Assembly: GCA_036362985.1 (NCBI GenBank) | Contig: JAYGXS010000006.1 | Location: 8,265,011 to 8,329,010, forward strand | Source: Ligula intestinalis | Taxonomy: Eukaryota > Platyhelminthes > Cestoda > Diphyllobothriidea > Diphyllobothriidae | Direction of reading: 5' to 3' | DNA: 64,000 nt | Shown here: positions 57,322 to 64,000 of the stretch, piece by piece | Numbering within the stretch: the stretch's first letter is position 1 | Layout: the number at the start of each line of letters is the position of its first letter | The notes under the pieces: generated by a model | The model's database searches: none | Told to the model about the DNA's origin: nothing | The model's input: the letters and a program-made list of their open reading frames with translations, nothing else | Translations under genes and position numbers: made by a program

Positions 57322-60300
57322 ATGAGAACGAAAATTAAAGCTCATCGTAAGATATCTGCTCCCAGACCCAAGCGGTGCCTGACCACGCCTATTAGTCAAT
57401 GCCTTGATATCAACATGCAGCCCATTGTCAAGGCAAAGCAAATTGATTTATCTGCATTACAGAACTGTAATGACTTCATGATGAAGTTTGGTTCTGTTTT
57501 ATCAATACTAGGGAATCTGTTTGATGGAAAGTAATCAGATTTGTCCTCGCAAGATTGTAAAATTTAGACTCCCTAGTCCATCTTATAACCACGGAAGCTT
57601 TTGATAGACAAAAGTGAAGCTGTAACTTTATACTAAAGAATGCCTCCATATTAAGTTGCCCTTTGGATATTGCAAACGATTTTCTATGTTCGGGTAGTTT
57701 CAACTACAAAATTACAGAAGCCAAACACCTACAATCGCCTAGCGAAAACCCGCCTATCCTAGTTTAATTGTTTTCACCGATCGAGGTGGACTCAATCTTT
57801 GCTCAACGAGGTCGCATTTCGCGATATTTAGAAATGACTAAAATTTTCCTCTGTCGTGATCTTACAGCAATGGAGCGAAGAAATACGGCTCTCCAGTCGA
57901 ATAGACCAATGACTTCTAAGCCTTCTATTCCTAAATCTGTTCGTAGTCTCGATAGGGTACATGCACTCGCTAATCCTCCCCTCCGCATACCTGGCCAACA
58001 CCCACTAACCTCAGTGCACCCATTATCCCTGCCTCCCAGATGTCTATTCATAGTCCCATAACCATCAGTACACCCGCTTTCCCTACCTCCCGAATGTCTA
58101 GTCATAGGTCCATTAATATCAGGGCACCAGTTAGCCCATCCCTCTTGATGTCGGGCCCGTCAAGGCCCGCCGCTCCGTCAGCTACTACGATTAATACTAG
58201 TCTAAATACATTCGCTGTTAAACGATCGATAAATTCCGCCGCCTCTAACTCGGCGTTATTTCCCCTCTCTTCGTTGATTATAAGCAGGGCATCTTCCAAA
58301 GTGATCACACATTAATTCACTGTTGCCTTCCACTTACTTTGACGGAAAAGGCTAGTGCTAGTCGCACCTCTCATGCGAATGACCTCGCAGATATTAGCTC
58401 AATCAACAATTTTCTTGACTCATTAGATTGGCAGAGCCTCTCTTCCATTAACGACGCTGCATATATTTCTGAACTCATGTCGGTCGTTTCTGATAAAATA
58501 CTAGAATTTGTGCCCACTAAAATTGCGAAACCCTACACACCAGAATCGACCGTCCCTCATTTTCTTTTGCCAAGACTAAAGAAATTGAGGAGGCAGCTGA
58601 AAGATAGATCTACTAGTTCGCTGTCTGTGCATCTAAGGATCACAAATACCATCGAATTAGCGTCAAAGATTCGTCTTGCACGTGACCAGCACAGGGAATC
58701 TTGCGCCCTGAGCGAGTCAAAATCTGCAAAATCGGTTGCACAACTGTTTCGTCGTAGGTCCTCCGCAAAACGAGGAATTGAAATACCCCATTGCTTAATG
58801 AAAATAAAACATTTATACTAGATGAGTCTGATAAGGCTGAATTATTCAATGCTTTCTTTGCGAAGCATTTTACGACAGAATCCGAACCGGTCCCGTCGTT
58901 TCAACCATATGCAGACAATACTCTCGGAAAAAATTGATTTCTCCATATAATTAATTCGCAAGCAGATTATCTGTCTAAAAAACTCACACTCTTCGGGAAC
59001 TGATGGTTTCCCCAATTCAGTTATGAAAAGAGTGTCGACCTTTCCCAAATTACTTAGCCATATATTTTCACTCTATCTCTTAAATGGTTACTTTCCTGAC
59101 ACTTGGAAGACATCCATTATTATTCCAGTCTTTAAATCAGGATCTCGTTCAGATATTTATAACTGCCGCGGTGTTCATAAAACCTCGGCCCTAGCTAAAC
59201 TTCTGGAGAAGAAAATTTTTAATCAAATTTTCGATTTTCGCCTAAAAAATAAGCTTGAAAGTGACTCGCAGCATGGTTTTCTACCCGGAAGATCATGCGA
59301 GACGTGTCACTTAGCTTTTCTTAACAACGTCACTTCCCTCCGTAACGAGCAGCAATCCGTGGTTGTTATCTACTTTGACCTGAGCAAAGCCTTCGACAAG
59401 GTACCGCACAGACGGCTTCTGGTAAAATTAGAAGCCATTGGCATCCGTCCCCCTCTCCTCGACTTCATCGGTTCCTAATTCTCTAACCGCAGCCAGAAGG
59501 TCCTAGTAAGTAATAGTTACTCCATTTCTCAGGTGATCACGAGTGGCATTTTTCAAGGCACTGTCTTGGGTCCTTTACTCTTCATTCTATACATAAACGA
59601 AATTTCGACTGTTCTAAACAATTCACACAATCTCATTTATGCAGGCGACCTCAAATGCATATATTCATTTTCTAAGGACAGGGCAAGTATATGCGTTGAT
59701 AAAATAAATGCGGACCTACTTACATTCTCACGTTGAAGTGCTACCTGGGAGATGGAATTCTCTCCATCCAAGTGTAGTTTAATGTGTTTCGGTCCCGCCA
59801 AGCTTCCTCGTCCCCTAGTCTTTCAAAATAGTCCACTTATAGAACGATCCACTATAAAAGACTTAGGTCTAAGCTACACAAATAAACAAGCATTGTCGCC
59901 TCATGCGATCAAATATCTGCGAATGCTGCACAGATCTATGGTTTTATATCACACAATTTCTTCCTGCTGGAAATAAAGTTAAAACTTTATCGCATGTATG
60001 TTCTACCCATCCTAGAATGCTGCTGCCCCCTCTTTGGTCTACTGAATGCTTCGGACCGCTGTCAGATTGAAAATGTACAGAGGCTATTTACTCGCAAAAT
60101 ATTCGCTATGCCTCGATCCACTCTTTTTTTACGGAGAGATGTCAGTTAGCGAACATGACATTTCTTTGGGTCAGAAGACTCGAAGCGGGCCTCTGTTTCC
60201 TCTTTCGCGTTAACTCTACCCCTAACCTTCCACGAATCAACGCTCTCATTCCCGCAGATAGACCTTATGCCACTCGTAATTCCTTTAGGATAATTGTACC

Positions 60301-60495
60301 CCCTTTAGCTCCCCTTCGAACCATTCTCACATCTTTGCCTCCAAATTTGCCTTCCTCTGGAATAATATTCCCCTCGAAATTAGGCTGTCGTATAACTTAG
60401 CAGTTTTTAAAGTCAAATTACGTAAACACTTAACTTCGGAATATATAAAGTCCTTGTTATCCATCTTCTTCCCCAACACAACATTTGGACTTTGA
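57322..60495 (+). mobile_element. LINE-C: CR1/Jockey-type element with deleted endonuclease and dead RT
   Basis: ORF1 part 57322-58315: an N-terminal piece, SALQNCNDFMMKFGSVLSIL, then a Pro/Ser-rich region with a 54-bp tandem repeat. At about 58290-58320 the frame jumps directly to SDHTLIHCCLPLTLTEK, the end of the endonuclease, so almost the whole endonuclease is missing. The linker (58339-58821) has VPHFLLPRLKKLRRQLK and IRLARDQHRESCALSESK. The RT has SIIIPVFKSGSR, SQHGFLPGRSCETCHLAF, VVIYFDLSKAFDKVPHRRL (59100-59440) and GTVLGPLLF. The catalytic YADD is YAGD (59638-59649). The C-terminal part includes LECCCPLFGL and IPLEIRLSYNLAVFKVKL, ending at a TGA at 60493-60495. Many frameshifts and stops. 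Same family as LINE-A. Confidence 0.85.
58017..58124 (+). repeat. Two 54-bp tandem units in LINE-C ORF1
   Basis: Unit 1 58017-58070 and unit 2 58071-58124 share CACCC...CCTCCC.AATGTCTA.TCATAG (GATGTCTATT in unit 1), then a CCATNA stretch. A weaker third copy may start at 58125. The unit length is a multiple of three, so the ORF1 frame would survive expansion or loss. Confidence 0.75.
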
Positions 60496-61309
60496 AAAGG
60501 GTCCCTCTGGTATCTGAGGTGGTTATGTTGATATCAAATTTTTTCCATACATGTCTATTTCTTCCTCCTTTGAGTGATATTTGCAATGATGTCTCGTCCA
60601 CTTCTCTGTCCAGTCATCATTGCCGTTTTCTCCATTCTCCGTTTTACAACCCTGACGATAGGCTTCATGGTGTTTAGTCATGCTCGTGGCGGTTCTGCTA
60701 TTTTCACCAGCTCGTCGCTAAACTCCGCAGTCTACAAGGTCACATTTCCGGCGTTTCGTTGATGACCAGGTGACCTCTGCCATTCCCTCATCTTCCTGAC
60801 TCTGTTGTCCGCGACGGCCTCCTCCGGTCTCATCTCCCTGACTGTTGATCATAAAGCCAGTCGGGTGGTGTAGCAATGGCGAATGACAGCCTCTGCTGTT
60901 ATATGATTTCTCCAATTACAAGAAGCATTTCTAACCCTCATTCGTTCTCATCAACAGTCCTGTCTCATTTGCACTACAATAAATCCTCTCAACCAAACCC
61001 TCTTAATTTTTTGAAGCAGATTTTTCTCCAATGTTTTGTTGTTTTTTTAAGCTGAACTCCGCCCCAGCTTAAATGGTAGGAGTTTTTTTTCACTGCTTCC
61101 TCCTTAGTTCACCATGCGTTGTCTACTATTTTAAAATGACGATACGTTGGTGAATATGAATTTAATCTACCAACACTTCTAAACGCTCCCGCTGTCTATG
61201 TGGTTGTTTCATGGAGAGCAGCATTATCGACTTTGTATTTATTTTTCCACAGCACTAAGTTTGCAATGACGAAGCCCTCCGGGCCTAAAATATAAAATTT
61301 ATTGAATTA
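60496..61309. other. LINE-C 3' flank, no recognisable gene
   Basis: Short open frames only. T-rich runs near 61085-61100. Confidence 0.4.
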
Positions 61310-61715
61310 TATCTGATCTACTTCTATCGGTGGGTTTTAACTTCGGGATGAGAGTCTTTTAGCTTCTGCAACTTTGAAATTAAAGCCACAAGAGTTAAGA
61401 AACTGAACAGCAACATCTTTAGGTTGTTTATCTTTTGAAGCATTTTTCAAAAGAAAATTTAAATTCCTTTTTTGCCGATCACCATATTGACGAAAGGCTC
61501 TTCTTTCTCACATTGGTGAGAAGTGAGCATAGACACCTTTCCATCAAATATGACACCAAGGACCGTAAACAGACAAGTATATTTGTTATAAGGCTTACTA
61601 AAGTTGTCTAAAGCATCAAGATCAAGTTTCTTCATGCTTTAGATGGGTTTATCGTTAGGAGGGTTTATATTCCGGGCTAATTTACGTCTCAGTTGTGGCC
61701 TGGGTATCATACTGA
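61310..61715 (-). pseudogene. LINE ORF1 fragment (LINE-A/C family), inverted
   Basis: Minus strand reads IPRPQLRRKLARNINPP, KKLDLDALDNFSKPYNKY, FTVLGVIFDGKVSML and, after frame breaks, GFNFKVAEAKRLSS followed by NPPIEV. LINE-C at 57350-57765 reads APRPKRC..., DLSALQNCNDFM, LSILGNLFDGK, and FNYKITEAKHLQS followed by NPPILV in the same order. So this is the 5' part of a related LINE on the opposite strand, cut off near 61310. Confidence 0.65.
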
Positions 61716-62639
61716 ATAGAAGGTGAGTGATAGGGTATGTTCTAAGCAAAGTTATGCACAAAATTGCGAGAGAAATTTTGAATTACCGAAGGGGCTACGC
61801 AGGATGAAAATTATCTGTAATAGAATATCGAGTAATACAAACTATTTCTTGCTGGAAATTGATACAGTACCAATTTTTTAGATATTATTCAGTATTTACG
61901 CAATAGATAACTTGCATTTTACATAAATCTACGGGAACTAGAATGAGGCTATGTCAGTGAAACAGTATAAAAATGTATATTTTGACCTATCGGTAAAAAA
62001 GACAACTACCGGCATGTGCAGTTGCTAAAGGGTTATATATTCAAAGAAATAACAACAATTAAGCTAGTAACTTCAGCAAGCAACGATGAAAGCTGATAAA
62101 AATATCTTTTTCACTTAGCTTTAAAATATAAGTTGCGCAATTACTCCACTGACGCAGACAGCATGAGAAATCGAGTAGCTTAAAAGGGAACCAGAAGTCA
62201 GTTGGTAATGTTCAGTGTTCAGAATGAATAGGTCGCTGTTAATGTGCAGATGGCGAAAGGGGAACACGTACAATAGTGTTGCAAAGCCTATTACTGTGAC
62301 CTATATAGCAGAAAGATCCTTCGCGAAAAACTGGGGTGCTTGTACACAAATACGTATAGCTATGAACCTTAATACAAGTTAAAGCACTGGCTCATCAAAC
62401 TGTTACCGAAACCAAGCTAAACGGAAATGTTCAAAGTGTTAAAATACTCTTATCCGGATGCGAAATATATCTAAATAACCGTATGCGAAAAACAGTCTAT
62501 TAGTTTGCGATAGGACAAAAACCTTTTGTACAACACGAAAGCTTTTCTGCTTCATTACGTCCTCGCGGGATTTCTCCGTAGGAAGACTCGAATCCCGGTC
62601 ATGGATATTTATGAGCAAATAGAAAAACCTTGAGGCGAA
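61716..62639. other. No recognisable gene
   Basis: AT-rich, short open frames only. Confidence 0.45.
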
Positions 62640-62845
62640 CTCACTTCACGATTTTTTCATAGGAGTATTATGGCGTAGACAAGGTACCGTGATAAAGCTA
62701 TTTCGGGCTATAGGCCCTCATCAGCCACGGGCAGCCAACTCTAGTGTAGCAGCTAAAATCTTCGCCGCACCCGAGTTTCGAACTTGCGCCTCGCCGGTCA
62801 AGGGCAGGCGGCCTAACCATTGAGCCATCGAGGTCGATGTTATCA
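62640..62845 (-). mobile_element. tRNA-derived SINE
   Basis: Minus strand: TGGCTCAATGGTTAGG (62811-62826) is a good pol III A box. AAGTTCGAAACTCGG (about 62772-62786) is a good B box, with tRNA-like distance between them and a GCCTGCCCTTGACCGGC anticodon-arm-like segment. After the tRNA-like head comes a body with the hammerhead-like motif at 62687-62730. A possible relative is at 18.79-18.92 kb. SINEs have no protein; they depend on a LINE for copying. The 3' end is not clearly marked; I saw no long poly-A. Confidence 0.75.
62687..62730 (-). ncRNA. Hammerhead-like fold inside the SINE
   Basis: On the minus strand: CCGT (62727-62730), GG, CTGATGA (62718-62724), helix II GGGC-CTATA-GCCC (62705-62717, perfect), GAAA (62701-62704), helix III ATA-GCTT-TAT (62692-62701, counting the last A of GAAA), C (62691) at the cleavage position, then ACGG (62687-62690), which pairs with the CCGT. 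All conserved core bases are present. The one flaw is two unpaired G between helix I and the core. The Schistosoma SINE-like Sm-alpha repeats are an established precedent for a hammerhead in a flatworm pol III element. Confidence 0.55.
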
Positions 62846-64000
62846 TGTTGTAGACCGGGAGTATAATTTATTTGTTTGTTTATCGATCTATTCCTCAGGA
62901 TGCGCCTATCCCAGGATGGACGCATCCAGAGAAATAGATCGGTGCACAAACGTCATGATTATTTTCGACGTCAAAGCAGAAGGAATTAACGCAATATGCT
63001 GGTAAAAATTGCAGTTTCAATCAATTATTCGACACGAAACATTTGACGCTACCAAAAACTACCGCTATGTCTTGTTTTGCCTGTTGTTGACGACCAAATA
63101 AAATAATTAATTATATATTTAAGAAAAAGGGACCCCATTCATTAAAAAAAGTTGTTCCTTGATAAAATTAAACACAGTGTCTATAATCACTGGGGCGTGT
63201 GAACAACTGTATAAACAAGCGAGATTAATAGGGTGTTATACACATTATGTACTCTATAATTCACAGCTTACCGTCGTTTAAAGCCGAAATGAGCAATATT
63301 TAATAAATATGGTGAACTGGCAAAAGGAGCGACAGATTTTACTCCTTCAATTATCCACCAATGACATTCTATTTTTTGAATTCTGGGCCATGACTTCAAA
63401 ATTCTTTCACATTGTGCTCTTTTTGCTCAGGTTCATCTGCTGGCTGCTATAAAATGACTTCACGACATGCAATTGTATTACTTAGAACAAGTCAATAGTC
63501 GCCAAATGTTATGTAGACTACCTTCTTTGAAAGGTTCGGCTGTCCCACTGCGTTTCTTAACTTCCGTGTACTAGAAGCACTTCAAAGTCATTTGTCCGTA
63601 TTTCCCTTTATAAGCTGGATTTGAATTGAGAACCGGAGTTGAGCGAACCCCTGATTTCAAAAATGTACAACAGAAAAAAAACTGTTAGCCAATTATAAGC
63701 AGTTAGATTGATTTGACCCAGTGAGTTGTGACCGTGATGCTGAGGCATACCATGTGAACATTCACAAAGCTCATTGTCATCGGTGAAATCATACAGCCAC
63801 GTTGATGAGACAAGATTAGCTAAGGGCGCACAACTTAACCAAAACGCTGAGGGAAAAAAAAAATTTTTCGCGAACATCACCGAAATGCGGGACATGAGAA
63901 CACGCGGACGGCGCATTCAACCGACAAGGAGACGAAAACAAAGTAACTCTGGATCATTATCAACTGATACCAGGCGGACCACTGTCCGAGTCGCAAATGC
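62846..64000. other. No recognisable gene
   Basis: AT-rich. A 102-codon minus-strand frame (63608-63916) shows no domain I know. Confidence 0.4.

Noticed and set aside
1..64000. CRISPR arrays, rRNA genes, free-standing tRNA genes, operons
   Set aside because: Looked for and not seen; the only tRNA-like sequences are SINE heads.

Overview
This is a eukaryotic, AT-rich, repeat-dominated window (roughly 60% A+T by eye) with no operons and no bacterial-type gene packing. The content suggests a metazoan, most probably a parasitic flatworm (cestode or trematode). It holds many decayed Penelope-like elements (PLEs) with GIY-YIG endonuclease tails, CR1/Jockey-type LINEs, a Ty3/Gypsy integrase relic, a tRNA-derived SINE, and several hammerhead-ribozyme-like motifs of the kind known from flatworm SINEs and PLEs. 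The species assignment is inference.

Host gene: the only convincing host gene is on the minus strand, about 39.7-44.8 kb. Three exons each encode one fibronectin type III (FN3) domain. All are in phase 1-1, with good splice sites, and are followed by a transmembrane exon that ends in a very short cytoplasmic tail. An AATAAA lies 46 bases after the stop. The 5' end (signal peptide and first exons) was not found. One intron holds an almost perfect 88-bp-arm palindrome.

Layout: 0-1.1 kb carries a dispersed-repeat copy and a ~427-bp tandem dimer with hammerhead-like core pieces. 3.5-7.2 kb is a mosaic of PLE and Ty3/Gypsy debris. 10.0-17.1 kb and 28.1-31.4 kb are two old, diverged copies of one long segment; the first is interrupted by ~4 kb that includes a near-complete PLE (11.75-13.86 kb, minus). 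Further PLE relics lie at 22.15-22.57, 24.54-27.17, 31.58-33.0, 36.9-37.2 and 38.1-38.35 kb. Two of them are bounded by direct repeats carrying hammerhead motifs. From 47.4 to 60.5 kb lie three LINEs: A (minus, degraded), B (minus, nearly intact, with a 583-aa ORF1) and C (plus, endonuclease deleted). B and C stand head to head about 0.7 kb apart. An ORF1 fragment of the A/C kind lies inverted at 61.3-61.7 kb, and a tRNA-derived SINE with a hammerhead-like fold lies at 62.7 kb.

How the parts relate: the autonomous elements (LINE-B at its time of insertion, the PLEs) supply reverse transcriptase and endonuclease. The SINE and the ribozyme-bearing repeats look like non-autonomous passengers. 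Large stretches (7.2-9.7, 13.9-15.5, 17.2-20.0, 33.0-36.9 and 44.8-47.4 kb) contain nothing I can recognise. All similarity statements come from reading the sequence by eye; no search or folding program was run.
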